From positions 1,116,001 through 1,180,000 of the forward strand of contig NZ_JAZHRV010000001.1 of the NCBI RefSeq assembly GCF_036924595.1: 64,000 bases of DNA, read 5' to 3'. This document shows positions 26,227-37,096 of the stretch, piece by piece. The translations under genes were made by a program, and so were the position numbers. Position 1 is the first letter of the stretch, and each line of letters starts with the position of its first letter. The notes beneath the pieces were generated by a model. It was given only the letters and a program-made list of their open reading frames with translations, made no database searches and was not told the origin of the DNA. The stretch is from Bradyrhizobium algeriense. Lineage in GTDB: Bacteria > Pseudomonadota > Alphaproteobacteria > Rhizobiales > Xanthobacteraceae.

Positions 26227-27537
26227 ATGCCGGGGCGCAAAGCTGCACGCCTTCTCGTTGGGCTGTCTGCCGCAATCGCGGTGCTGGGCATGGCGTTTAC
26301 TGCCGAAGCCCAGGAAAAGAAAATCAAGATCGGCGTGATCTACGACCTGACCGGTCCGCTCGCCGGCGGCGGTTCGGAACTGCAATATATCGGCGCCAAG
26401 ATCATGCTCGACCAGTACGCCAAGACCGGCGTCGAGGGTTACAAGGTCGAGGCGGTTTATGCCGACGCCCAGAGCAAGCCTGATGTTGCGATCAACGAGG
26501 CCGTGCGGTTGATCGAACAGGAAAAGGTCAACATGCTGCTCGGCTTCTTCTCGTCGGCGCAATGCGTGCCGGTGGCCGCGCGCGTCGAGCAGCTCAAGAA
26601 CTTCATGTGGATCACCACCTGCATTTCTTCGGCGGTGCTGGCCGACAAGAACTTCAAATACGTGTTCCGTCCGCAAGCCTCGGGCGACCAGTTCGGCATG
26701 ATGACGATGGATTTCATTGCGCAGAACTCGAAAGAGAAGTTCGGCAAGGAGCCGAAGGATCTGCGCGTCGCCATCATCCACGAGGACGGCGCCTACGGCG
26801 TCGACGTGTCGAAGGGCAATGAGGCCGGCGCCAGGAAGGCCGGCTTCAACATCGTGATGAAGGAAGGTTATTCGGCCACCGCGCCAGATCTTTCCGCGCT
26901 CGTCACCAAGCTGAAGCGCGCGCGGCCTGACGTGATCTTCCACACCGGCTATAACCCCGACATCACCTTGTTCGGGCGCCAGGCGCGCGAGCAGGGCCTG
27001 AAATTCGCAGCGCTGGTCGGCCACGGCGCGGGCTATGGCGTCTACGAGAAGCTGAAGGAAGGCTTGGGCGCTGACGTCAACTACGTCTTCAACACCGATC
27101 CGATCTCGATCTGGCTCGCCAACCAGAAAGCGATGGATCCGAAGCTGCCGCCGGTCATCAAGATGGTCGGCGAGGAATTCGACAAGGCGAAGCCGGGCGT
27201 TGCGATCCGTTCCGCCCATGTCGGCATGGCGGCGTCGAACACCTACCTCTTCCTCACCGACGTGCTGCCGCGCGCCATCAAGAAATATGGCGGCGTCGAT
27301 CCCGATGCGCTGCGCAAGGCCGCGCTCGAAGTCGACATTCCCGAGGGTGGCACCATGCTCGGCTTCGGCGTCAAGTTCCACGGCGAGGGTACCCAGATGG
27401 CCGGCCAGAACGAGCGCTCGTTCCCGGTGGTCATCCAGTACATTGACGACAAGTCCTACGTGGTGTGGCCGAAGAGCCAGGCGCAGCGCGAGGCCGTGCT
27501 GCCGCTGCCGAAGGGAACCACGTTCAGCAACCAGTAA
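26227..27537 (+). CDS. Branched-chain-amino-acid-type ABC substrate-binding protein
   Basis: Periplasmic LivK-like protein of 436 aa with a signal peptide ending AEA. The type I binding fold starts KIKIGVIYDLTGPLAGGGSE. YADAQSKPDVAINEAVRLI, the hinge region and VAIIHEDGAYGVDVSKGN are typical. It is followed directly by ATPases and permeases of the same system. At this length (longer than E. coli LivK) the ligand could be an amide, urea or aromatic compound instead of leucine. Confidence 0.88.
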   Translation: MPGRKAARLLVGLSAAIAVLGMAFTAEAQEKKIKIGVIYDLTGPLAGGGSELQYIGAKIMLDQYAKTGVEGYKVEAVYADAQSKPDVAINEAVRLIEQEKVNMLLGFFSSAQCVPVAARVEQLKNFMWITTCISSAVLADKNFKYVFRPQASGDQFGMMTMDFIAQNSKEKFGKEPKDLRVAIIHEDGAYGVDVSKGNEAGARKAGFNIVMKEGYSATAPDLSALVTKLKRARPDVIFHTGYNPDITLFGRQAREQGLKFAALVGHGAGYGVYEKLKEGLGADVNYVFNTDPISIWLANQKAMDPKLPPVIKMVGEEFDKAKPGVAIRSAHVGMAASNTYLFLTDVLPRAIKKYGGVDPDALRKAALEVDIPEGGTMLGFGVKFHGEGTQMAGQNERSFPVVIQYIDDKSYVVWPKSQAQREAVLPLPKGTTFSNQ

Positions 27538-27568
27538 AGCCAGCAAACGAGTAAGCGGAGGTTCTGGC

Positions 27569-28336
27569 GTGCTGACGGTAGAAGGGTTGGTGAAACGTTT
27601 CGGCGGCTTCACCGCTGTCAACAACGTGTCGTTTCGGGTCGAGCAGGGCGAGATTCTCGGCCTGATCGGTCCCAACGGCTCCGGCAAGAGCACGATCTTC
27701 AACATGCTGTCGGGCACGCTGGTGCCGACCGCGGGATCGATCCTGTTCGACGGCGCGGAGATCGCGGGCGTGGCCCCGCATCGTATCATCAACAGCGGCA
27801 TCGGCCGCACCTTCCAGATCCCGCGGCCGTTTCATCGGCTCAGCATTTTTGAGAACGTGGCGCTCGCTGGCTATTACGGCCAGGGCCGCCACAGCCGCGT
27901 CAAGGCGGATGAGGCGGCCGAGCGGGCGCTCGGCATGGTCGGCCTGCCGACGGACCGGCACGCCAGCGTCGATGGACTCGGCGCCGCCGGATTGAAGAAG
28001 CTCGAACTCGCCAAGGCGCTCGCGACGGGGCCGAAACTGCTGCTCGCCGACGAAAGCCTCGGCGGGCTCGATGAGCACGAGATGGATCAGGCGGCCGACA
28101 TGCTGCGCAAGATCCGCGACGAACTCGGCATCACCATCATCTGGGTCGAGCACATCATGGGCGTCCTGATGCGTGTGGTCGACCGCGTGATGGTGCTCGA
28201 TCACGGCGAGAAGATTTCGGAAGGGCTGCCGAGCGCGGTGGCCGGCGATCCCAGGGTGATCGAGGTCTATCTCGGCACGGACGCGGATTCGAGCCAGGCT
28301 GCGGCGGCGGAAGCGCGCCGCAAGGCGGAGGTCTGA
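27569..28336 (+). CDS. livG: Liv-type ABC transporter ATP-binding protein LivG
   Basis: ABC ATPase of 255 aa from GTG 27569, which has GGAGG 7 nt upstream. Walker A is GPNGSGKSTIFNMLSG, the Q-loop is FQIPRPFHRLSIFENV, and LLADESLGGLD is Walker B. The signature is reduced (GLGAAGLKKLELAKAL instead of LSGGQ), as in some LivG homologues. The frame extends upstream through the binding-protein gene in another register, which is not coding. Confidence 0.88.
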   Translation: MLTVEGLVKRFGGFTAVNNVSFRVEQGEILGLIGPNGSGKSTIFNMLSGTLVPTAGSILFDGAEIAGVAPHRIINSGIGRTFQIPRPFHRLSIFENVALAGYYGQGRHSRVKADEAAERALGMVGLPTDRHASVDGLGAAGLKKLELAKALATGPKLLLADESLGGLDEHEMDQAADMLRKIRDELGITIIWVEHIMGVLMRVVDRVMVLDHGEKISEGLPSAVAGDPRVIEVYLGTDADSSQAAAAEARRKAEV

Positions 28337-28339
28337 CGC

Positions 28340-29043
<704 letters not shown>

Positions 29044-29044
<1 letters not shown>

Positions 29045-29928
29045 TGATGCAGGCATTCCTCGATATCTTCGACATCTATCTGCTGGAGGCCGTGGTCAAC
29101 GGCATCCTGCTCGGCGGCGTGCTGGCGCTTTTGGCGCTCGGGCTCAACCTGATCTTCGGCGTCATCGACGTCACCTGGATCTGCTACGCCGAGTTGGTCA
29201 TGATCGGCATGTACGGCATGTACTACATGGTCCAGGTGTTCGGCCTGCCGTACTGGGTTGCCGCGCCGTTCGCCATCCTGCTGGTCGCAGCCCTTGGGGC
29301 TGCGCTGCATTACATCGTGATCGCACCGCTCTTGACCGCGCCGCCGATCAACCAGCTGCTCGCCACCGGCGGCGTGCTGTTCATCCTGCAGAGCTTTGCC
29401 ACCGTCGCCTTCGGCATAGACTTCCGCAATCTCGGCATCCGCCTGCCGGTACTGGCGATCGGCGAGATGCATTTCAGCTATTCGCGGCTCCTGGCCTTCC
29501 TCGCTGCCTTGCTCGGCATGCTGGCGATCTACTTCTTCATGAAGCGCACCTATACGGGAACTGCGATCCGCGCCGTCGCGCAGGACCGCCAGATCATGTC
29601 GCTGATGGGGGTCGACACCAAGCGCATCTATCTCATCACCTCGGCGCTCGGCGGCGCGCTCGCAGGCCTCGCCGCCTGCCTTCTGGTGCTGCAGTATGAC
29701 GTGCACCCCTTCGTCGGGCTGTCGTTCGGGCCGATCACCTTCCTGATCTGCGTGCTCGGGGGCCTTGGCAATTTCGTCGGCGGCTTCATCGCGGCGTTCG
29801 TGTTTGCCCAGATCATTTCGCTGGGCGGCCTGTTCTCCGACCTCGAATGGGGTTACGTGCTGGCCTTCGCCTTCTTCATCGTCATGATGTTCATCCGGCC
29901 CGCGGGCCTGTTTGCGAGGCGCTCGTGA
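29044..29928 (+). CDS. livH: Liv-type ABC transporter permease LivH
   Basis: Inner-membrane permease of 294 aa with about eight helices. VVNGILLGGVLALLALGLNL at the N-terminus and VAQDRQIMSLMGVDTKRIYL (the cytoplasmic coupling loop) are family hallmarks. The C-terminal FIRPAGLFARRS is the usual LivH ending. It overlaps livM by 4 bp (GTGA). Confidence 0.92.
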
Positions 29929-30905
29929 ATCTCCGTCATGCCGCCTGGGGCGTTGGCCTCGCCGCACTGATCGCGCTGCCCTTTGTCTATCGCGAGCCCT
30001 ATCACCTGCATATTCTGGTGCTGATCCTGATCTGGTCGTTCGCCTATACCGCGTGGTCCATCATGGGCCGCTTCGGTCTGGTATCGCTCGGCCATGGCGG
30101 CTTCATGGGCGTCGGCGCCTATGTCACCGCGCTGTTGTGGAACCATCTCGACGTCTCGCCGTGGATCGGCATTCCCATCAGCATGGTGGCGGCGGGAATC
30201 CTGGCGCTGATCGTCGCCTATCCCTGTTTCCGCTTCCGCATCACCGGGCATTATTTCGTGCTGGTGACGCTGGCGCTGTCAGGCATCGTGCTGCAGGTCA
30301 TCACCGCCACCCGCGACTACACCGGCGGCTCGCTCGGCTACACGCCGAACCGCGCCCGCAGCGGCTCTGGATGGATGGCGCTGCAGTTTGACGACAAGAT
30401 CACCTGGTACCTGATCGCGCTGTTCGTCTGGGTCGTGGGCCTGTTGATCTGGCGCTGGGTCGACCGCAGCATGAGCCGCTACGCCATGGAGGCGATCTCG
30501 GAAGACGAGGACGCAGCGGCTGCGGCCGGCGTCAACGTCACGGCCGAGAAGCTCAAGATCACGCTGATCTCGGCGCTGATGACCGCGCTTGCCGGCGCGC
30601 TCTACTGCCAGTACCAGATGTTCATCTCACCCGACACCGTCAGCGGCATCGCGGTGTCGCTGCAGATGGTGTTTGCCGTCATCGTCGGCGGCCTCTACGT
30701 CTCGCTTGGGCCGACCGTCGGCGCCATCATCACCATCATGCTGGCGGAAGTCTTGCGCATCCGCTTCGGCACCGGCGCGGTTGGCTGGGACAACCTCGTC
30801 TACGGCGTGCTGCTGGTCGTCTTCATCATATTCCTTCCCAAGGGCATTCTTGGTAGCGTTCTCGACAGATTGAAGACGCGACCCAAGCCCTCCGGGACGA
30901 AATGA
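29925..30905 (+). CDS. livM: Liv-type ABC transporter permease LivM
   Basis: Inner-membrane permease of 326 aa from GTG 29925. WSIMGRFGLVSLGHGGFMGVGAY and the coupling loop AISEDEDAAAAAGVNVTAEKLK identify LivM. The C-terminal FIIFLPKGILG is typical. The frame is open upstream through livH, but the overlapping GTGA start matches the tight operon spacing. The stop overlaps the PPK2 start. Confidence 0.9.
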   Translation: MNLRHAAWGVGLAALIALPFVYREPYHLHILVLILIWSFAYTAWSIMGRFGLVSLGHGGFMGVGAYVTALLWNHLDVSPWIGIPISMVAAGILALIVAYPCFRFRITGHYFVLVTLALSGIVLQVITATRDYTGGSLGYTPNRARSGSGWMALQFDDKITWYLIALFVWVVGLLIWRWVDRSMSRYAMEAISEDEDAAAAAGVNVTAEKLKITLISALMTALAGALYCQYQMFISPDTVSGIAVSLQMVFAVIVGGLYVSLGPTVGAIITIMLAEVLRIRFGTGAVGWDNLVYGVLLVVFIIFLPKGILGSVLDRLKTRPKPSGTK

Positions 30906-31822
30906 GCAAAAAACCTTCGCAACCACTGGCGAACGAGCTGAAACCCTATGTCGCCCCGTTCCGCTACGACGGCTCGGGCGAATTTCACCTGAAGTCGCAC
31001 AAGACCAATGAGAAGGGTGGCCTCGACAAGGAAAAAGCGACCAAAATCATCGAGTCCAATCGCGAGCGTTTGTCCGATTTTCAGGAAAAACTCTACGCGC
31101 AGGACCGCTGGTCGATGCTGCTGATCTTCCAGGGCATGGACGCCGCCGGCAAGGATTCTGCGATCAAGAGCGTGTTCGAGGGCGTCAACCCGCAGGGCTG
31201 CGAAGTCACCGCGTTCAAGCAGCCGTCGACGAAGGAGCTCGACCACGATTTCCTGTGGCGCAGCATGATCGCGCTGCCCGAGCGCGGCCGGATCGGCATC
31301 TTTAACCGCTCGCATTACGAGGAATGCCTGGTGGTGCGGGTCCACCCGGAGATTCTCGCCAAGCAGAAGTTACCCGAGCGGCTGGTAACCAAGGACATCT
31401 GGAAGGAGCGCTTCGAGGACATCACGGCCATGGAGCGCCACCTCGCGCGCAACGGCACGGTCATTCTGAAATTCTTCCTCAACGTTTCGAAGGAAGAGCA
31501 ACGCGAGCGCTTCCTGGCGCGGCTGGAGGAGCCGGCCAAGAACTGGAAGTTCTCGCTCGCTGATATCGGCGAGCGCAAGCTCTGGGCAAAGTATCAGGCC
31601 GCCTATCAGGACATGATCCATCACACTGCGGCGAAGGCGGCGCCTTGGTATGTCGTGCCGGCCGACCACAAATGGTTCGCCCGCGTGGTGATCGGCTCGG
31701 CCATCGTCAGCGCGCTCGACAGACTTGACCTGCATTTCCCCGATGTCGAAAAGGCCGACCGCAGCGAGTTCAAGCAGGTCCGCGAGGCGTTGCTGGCGGA
31801 GGGGAAGGGGACGAAGAAGTAG
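30902..31822 (+). CDS. ppk2: Polyphosphate kinase 2 family protein
   Basis: PPK2-family enzyme of 306 aa, a P-loop kinase that uses polyphosphate to phosphorylate nucleoside mono- or diphosphates (or the reverse). The Walker A-like string is FQGMDAAGKDSAIKSVFEGV. FNRSHYEECLVVRVHPE contains the lid and catalytic residues, and KFFLNVSKEEQRERFLARLE is typical. Its ATG overlaps the livM stop by 4 bp, an odd operon partner for a transporter. Its stop codon lies at the edge of a palindromic repeat, and a CYTH-CHAD gene converges on it. Confidence 0.92.
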   Translation: MSKKPSQPLANELKPYVAPFRYDGSGEFHLKSHKTNEKGGLDKEKATKIIESNRERLSDFQEKLYAQDRWSMLLIFQGMDAAGKDSAIKSVFEGVNPQGCEVTAFKQPSTKELDHDFLWRSMIALPERGRIGIFNRSHYEECLVVRVHPEILAKQKLPERLVTKDIWKERFEDITAMERHLARNGTVILKFFLNVSKEEQRERFLARLEEPAKNWKFSLADIGERKLWAKYQAAYQDMIHHTAAKAAPWYVVPADHKWFARVVIGSAIVSALDRLDLHFPDVEKADRSEFKQVREALLAEGKGTKK

Positions 31823-31901
31823 GATGGGTAGAGCGAAGCGAAACCCATCATTCCATTCCCGGTCGGAGAGCGATGGGTTTCGCTACGCTCTCCCATCCTA
31901 C
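31819..31901. repeat. Inverted repeat between convergent genes
   Basis: GTAGGATGGGTAGAGCGAAG..AAACCCATC pairs with 31872-31901 (GATGGGTTTCGCTACGCTCT..CCTAC) to form a 30-bp stem with a 22-nt loop. It overlaps the PPK2 stop codon and could terminate both convergent transcripts. Confidence 0.85.
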
Positions 31902-31934
31902 GGGCCGTCGGCGCGAATGCGGGCAACGACGGCA

Positions 31935-33449
31935 TCAGCCACGTGCGGAAAGATGGCGAAGCGCACGCAGTTCCCTTGCAGCCGCTTTCATGAGCGGCCT
32001 TGCCTGCTCATCCTCGCGGCCAACGATAATGCCTGAAACAAAGGCGCGGGCACGTCTGTTTTGCGGCGGGGCCTGTAGCGCGGCCTCTGCCGCCATCTTT
32101 CGGTCCGCAATGAAGTCGTTGAGCGAACCCAGGGCATCCTGGATCTTCTTCGCATGTTTGGATAGACGCGCGAGCGCCTTTCGATCGCGTTTGGCGCGGA
32201 AAAGGCTTTCGAAGAACTCTACCGCGTACCTGATCTTCTTCATCCTGATCCGGAATTTGTGCCGCTCGGGCGCCGTCATCTCCTGCAGCTTCCCTGCGTC
32301 CCTTTGCGCCTTCCTGATGCGCCGATCCAGGAGCTTCCCGGCGAACTCGCCAAGTTCGGTATTTGCGGTGTCCGTCCGGCCAGGCTGCGCCTCGATCCAC
32401 TCGAGCACATCGACGAGCAGCACGCGGCATCGCGGCGAATCGACAGCCTTCCTGGCCCGCTCGAGCGCCTCGGCGCGTTTATCGGCAAATTGCTTCGCAA
32501 TGGCTTTGCCGCCCCGCCGCGGTGTTATTTCGCGAGCGACAGGGCCAATCTTCTCCTCCAGGAAGACGTGGAGCTCGCGCGCGTGGGCAAGCTCGCTTGT
32601 CAGCCACCTCAGCTCTGCCTTGATCTCTTCGGTTTTCGCAGCCGCCAATGCCTGCGAGAACAGCGAGATGGCCGCACGCAAGCGGCGCAAGCCTACGCGC
32701 ATCTGATGCACGCCTTCCGGATCAAGCTTGCGGACGGCATCGGCGTTTCCGGAAAAATGGCGAAGGGCGGAGCGGGCGATCACCTGGAAACCCTCAATGG
32801 CGCTCATTCGCTTCTTAAGTTCGATCGGTTCGGCAAACACAGCCTGAGCGCGCTTTCCGTTGACGAGATCGTAGCCAACATCTGCCTTCGCTCTCAAACA
32901 AAGCTCGGCCGCGAGCTTTCGCTCCAGCGCCTTCGCGACGCGAAACAGATCCCTTGCTGGACCTTTTTTCAATTCGAGTTCAACCTCCTCGATGCGGCTC
33001 GTCCGCCCCGCCGCATTGATCTTGCCGTGATCAATGGCAAGCTCCAGCTCGCTCCGTCTGGTGCGGACCGGCAGGGTGATGCGATGCACCGAGGTCTCGA
33101 AGATCGGCTTCAACTTGCGCCGCAGCTTGTTCGAGGCCAGCCGCTGAAGCGGCGTGCCGTTCGCTTGGTCGAGATCGGGAGCGCGACCTCCTATTTCTGT
33201 TTCCCATTCGCCGCGACCGAACTGCGCGCCGGACGTCTTCTTGATCGTTTGTACGTGCTTGCCGTCTGTTTGCCTGACCCGGAGCAGAAGTCCGCGCCGC
33301 TTCAGCTTGTGTTTCCGCGTGTCGAAATAGGTCGACAGCAGATCGCTCTCCGAGCGCTCGCCGATTTTGCAGCCGGGCACCGTCAACTTGTAAGAGGACC
33401 CGAGATTGCGCTTGGGCATGCGGAACTTGATTTCGGTCTCAACGCCCAT
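31935..33449 (-). CDS. CYTH and CHAD domain-containing protein
   Basis: Protein of 504 aa. The N-terminal CYTH (triphosphate tunnel) domain has the ExExK signature at residues 4-8 (VETEIKF) plus alternating Arg/Lys and Glu strands such as RGLLLRVRQTDG and RIEEVELELKKG. The C-terminal CHAD domain (about residues 225-504) is helical with conserved His and Arg (GVHQMRVGLRRLRAAISLF). CYTH proteins hydrolyse inorganic triphosphate and CHAD domains bind polyphosphate. ATG 33449 is the natural start; the frame runs 44 codons further upstream. Confidence 0.9.
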   Translation of the reverse strand: MGVETEIKFRMPKRNLGSSYKLTVPGCKIGERSESDLLSTYFDTRKHKLKRRGLLLRVRQTDGKHVQTIKKTSGAQFGRGEWETEIGGRAPDLDQANGTPLQRLASNKLRRKLKPIFETSVHRITLPVRTRRSELELAIDHGKINAAGRTSRIEEVELELKKGPARDLFRVAKALERKLAAELCLRAKADVGYDLVNGKRAQAVFAEPIELKKRMSAIEGFQVIARSALRHFSGNADAVRKLDPEGVHQMRVGLRRLRAAISLFSQALAAAKTEEIKAELRWLTSELAHARELHVFLEEKIGPVAREITPRRGGKAIAKQFADKRAEALERARKAVDSPRCRVLLVDVLEWIEAQPGRTDTANTELGEFAGKLLDRRIRKAQRDAGKLQEMTAPERHKFRIRMKKIRYAVEFFESLFRAKRDRKALARLSKHAKKIQDALGSLNDFIADRKMAAEAALQAPPQNRRARAFVSGIIVGREDEQARPLMKAAARELRALRHLSARG

Positions 33450-33520
33450 CTGATGCTCGTCTGAAAGACTAGGCTGATAACGCCGGAAGGCGCTTCCAAG
33501 TGCCGGCCAGCAAACAGAAC

Positions 33521-33624
33521 CGTCATTCCGGGGGCGATGCGGAGCATCGAACCCGGAATCTCGAGATTCCCCGATGCGCAATTGCGCATCTGAGGTCTGG
33601 TGCTGCGCACCATCCCGGAATGAC
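33521..33624. repeat. Dispersed palindromic repeat (CATTCCGG type)
   Basis: CGTCATTCCGGG at the left pairs with TCCCGGAATGAC at the right, with inner palindromes GGAATCTCGAGATTCC and GATGCGCAATTGCGCATC. Related to the element at 12158-12271. Confidence 0.8.
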
Positions 33625-33769
33625 TCTCCTTCGAAAGGTCACCCGTCCTGACCATCTTTTGGCATTGCGGCCGGCCATAATTCTCGTCTAGAACGACCTC
33701 CGGACGTATTCCCGGCAACGAACCGTCAATGGTTTTGGCTGAGGATTTGGCCGTCCAAAGGGTCTGGCA

Positions 33770-33892
33770 ATGCTGATTCGCAGCAAAAAGTACGGAGTTC
33801 GGGGTGGAGCGGCCAAGGCTGCCCTCGCGCGTCCGGCTGCATCCGCGCCCACCCTCCTTCTTGGCGGGCTTCTGCTTCTTATCGGCCCCTGA
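33770..33892 (+). CDS. leuA leader peptide with leucine run (attenuator)
   Basis: A 40-codon frame beginning MLIRSKKYGVRGGAAKAAL and ending PTLLLGGLLLLIGP before TGA. Seven of ten residues near the end are Leu, mostly the CTT codon, 105 bp ahead of leuA. This is the architecture of a leucine-sensing attenuation leader. Ribosome stalling at the Leu codons would decide which RNA hairpins form downstream. It is too short for normal gene calling but fits a function exactly. Confidence 0.8.
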   Translation: MLIRSKKYGVRGGAAKAALARPAASAPTLLLGGLLLLIGP

Positions 33893-33929
33893 GGGCCGTC
33901 TGGGCGGTTTGCGCCTGGGCACTCAGGGG
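33884..33929 (+). promoter_or_regulatory. Alternative RNA hairpins of the leuA attenuator
   Basis: Two mutually exclusive stems overlap the leader stop codon. One is the local GGCCC-ctga-GGGCC hairpin at 33884-33897. The other is an 8-bp perfect long-range stem, CCCCTGAG (33886-33893) with CTCAGGGG (33922-33929). No strong U-run follows, so the terminator arm is uncertain. Confidence 0.55.
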
Positions 33930-33996
33930 TTCGCGCGAGATCACCAGACCCTTCAGCGCCCGAGAAGCGGCGCTACCACCCAAAGGAACTTTGCAG

Positions 33997-35556
<1,560 letters not shown>

Positions 35557-35583
35557 TCGCGGCGCATGACAAGTCAACCCGTG

Positions 35584-35614
35584 AAACGCGGCGCCTTGGC
35601 GCCGCGTTTTTCTT
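35584..35614 (+). terminator. Rho-independent terminator of leuA
   Basis: AAACGCGGCGCC, a TT loop, then GGCGCCGCGTTTTTC: a 12-bp GC-rich stem with a T-run, 28 bp after the leuA stop. Confidence 0.9.
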
Positions 35615-35630
35615 TGGCGGCCGTCTTCTT

Positions 35631-35915
35631 TTACCTGTGTAAGCCGTTCCCCGAACGATGATTGTTCGAGCCGGCTGCGTCCCGCCGATGCTCCGCGTGC
35701 GGCGTTATCGATCCCTGCGCGATCTCCTGCAATGCGCGACGGCCAGCGGCCTCCAGGCCGCCGAGCGTCGTGTTGCCTCTCTTCGCGGCTTGAACCAGTT
35801 TCTGCGCAACGTATTTCCGCGTTGCGTGATCGCCTCCGCTGTTCGGCAGCCCGCGACAGACATTCTCGAGCGCAGCATCCATATTGGCGATGGTGCGCTC
35901 ATCCAGCTTTGTCAT
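35631..35915 (-). CDS. Small conserved hypothetical protein
   Basis: Helical soluble protein of 94 aa: MTKLDERTIANMDAALENVC, then KYVAQKLVQAAKRGNTTLGG and LEAAGRRALQEIAQG. I have seen this pattern as a small Bradyrhizobium family; no function is known. The last 20 residues are of low complexity and may vary. It converges on leuA across the terminator. Confidence 0.65.
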   Translation of the reverse strand: MTKLDERTIANMDAALENVCRGLPNSGGDHATRKYVAQKLVQAAKRGNTTLGGLEAAGRRALQEIAQGSITPHAEHRRDAAGSNNHRSGNGLHR

Positions 35916-36144
35916 GGCAATGGCTCCAAAATACCGTTTACTTAATAGATCCGGCCGACCGTTCCGTTCATGTGAAGGAAGGATAGCCGGGCAGTACGCG
36001 TGCTATGATTTGGGCAAGTGGCGCAATTGACTGTCCACTGCCCGACATTATTTCCATTTTTTCGCGAACTGAGCCCGGACCGGCGAGGGAAAGCGCGTCC
36101 AATGCGATCGGAGGCTTGGCGGGTAGCAGAACAATCTGTCCGCT

Positions 36145-36237
36145 AGAGCGGGATGACTTTTCTTCGAATCGTCATCCCACTCTATCTCTTTGATTTACGC
36201 ATGATCTTTTCGGAAAACCCACTTTTCCGGATCATGC
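36145..36237. repeat. Double-hairpin dispersed repeat
   Basis: AGAGCGGGATGAC..GTCATCCCACTCT (36145-36183) and GCATGATCTTTTCGG..CCGGATCATGC (36199-36237) are two adjacent palindromes of a kind dispersed through Bradyrhizobium genomes. The surrounding interval 35941-36600 has no supportable gene. Confidence 0.75.
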
Positions 36238-36612
36238 TCCAGGCATTCTTTGATCGCAACCGAGGGCCGCCAAAGCGGACGCTTCGCTTTGCCCGCCTGC
36301 GACATACCGGCACGACGGCAAAATACTTCTGATTTTCCGAAATCGTGTCAACCCCAGGAATCAAAAATATTCTGCTTTCGTTCTCACCCAAATCACCCGC
36401 ATAACTCCGCTTGTCTCACCCAATTGAGGGGCGTTGGCCATCGTCACGAACGTGCGGTGAGATGCGATGGACGCAAGAGCTGCGACTGACGTGTGTGGCT
36501 TGAGCGTACGGCGAAGTCGTGTGGTTCTGACGCCGCGGTGCTGGCGCTAAGTTGGCGGTTGCGCATCGATCCTATTGGATCGAGCGCGGTGTCCCGCCGG
36601 CGATGGTGGCAA

Positions 36613-36908
36613 GAAAGCCGTTCACCAGGAAGAGCACGAAGTAAGCCGTAAAGCCATTGCGCAGGGAAGGCCGGAATGCTCCCGCTGCCCTGTATGCTCG
36701 TGTGCAGTTTTGTTTGCGCAAATCGCACGCGAGACCGCGGGTGCAGCAAGCACCCGGTCTTCCCTGCGCCCTCTAATTTTCGAGGAGGGCAAACGAAGAT
36801 GCAAACCTCGGACGCAATGCGCCGCGAGAAGGCGAAACTATATCCACGTCATTGCGAGCCAACGGGTCGGCGCGAAGCGCCGCCCGATGGCTCGCAATGA
36901 CGTGGATA
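36613..36908. repeat. Mosaic intergenic repeat ending in a palindrome
   Basis: The stretch with GTAAGCCGTAAAGCCATTGC, CGAGACCGCGGGTGCAGC and CCCGGTCTTCCCTGCGCCC is one I recognise from memory as a repeated intergenic block in Bradyrhizobium. It ends with a clear palindrome, ATCCACGTCATTGCGAGCCA (from about 36842) against TGGCTCGCAATGACGTGGAT (to about 36908). No gene is supported before 37097. Confidence 0.6.
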
Positions 36909-37096
36909 GGCCGCAGCGTACCGGCTCGCCCACCCGACGGAATGGAATATTGCATTTTTGCGGTGCAGCAAAGCTTTCGCGAGGGCACCCTGCTAACGGG
37001 CAATGGCAATTCGGATGGCTTGTCTGTATTGGTGCAACTGGCATGCAAGCTTCGGAACCTGCGTTCGCGCGCTCCGGGGAAATAACGGGAGGATAC

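Noticed and set aside
36182..36391. Minus-strand 69-codon frame
   Set aside because: Mostly translation of the double-hairpin repeat at 36145-36237.
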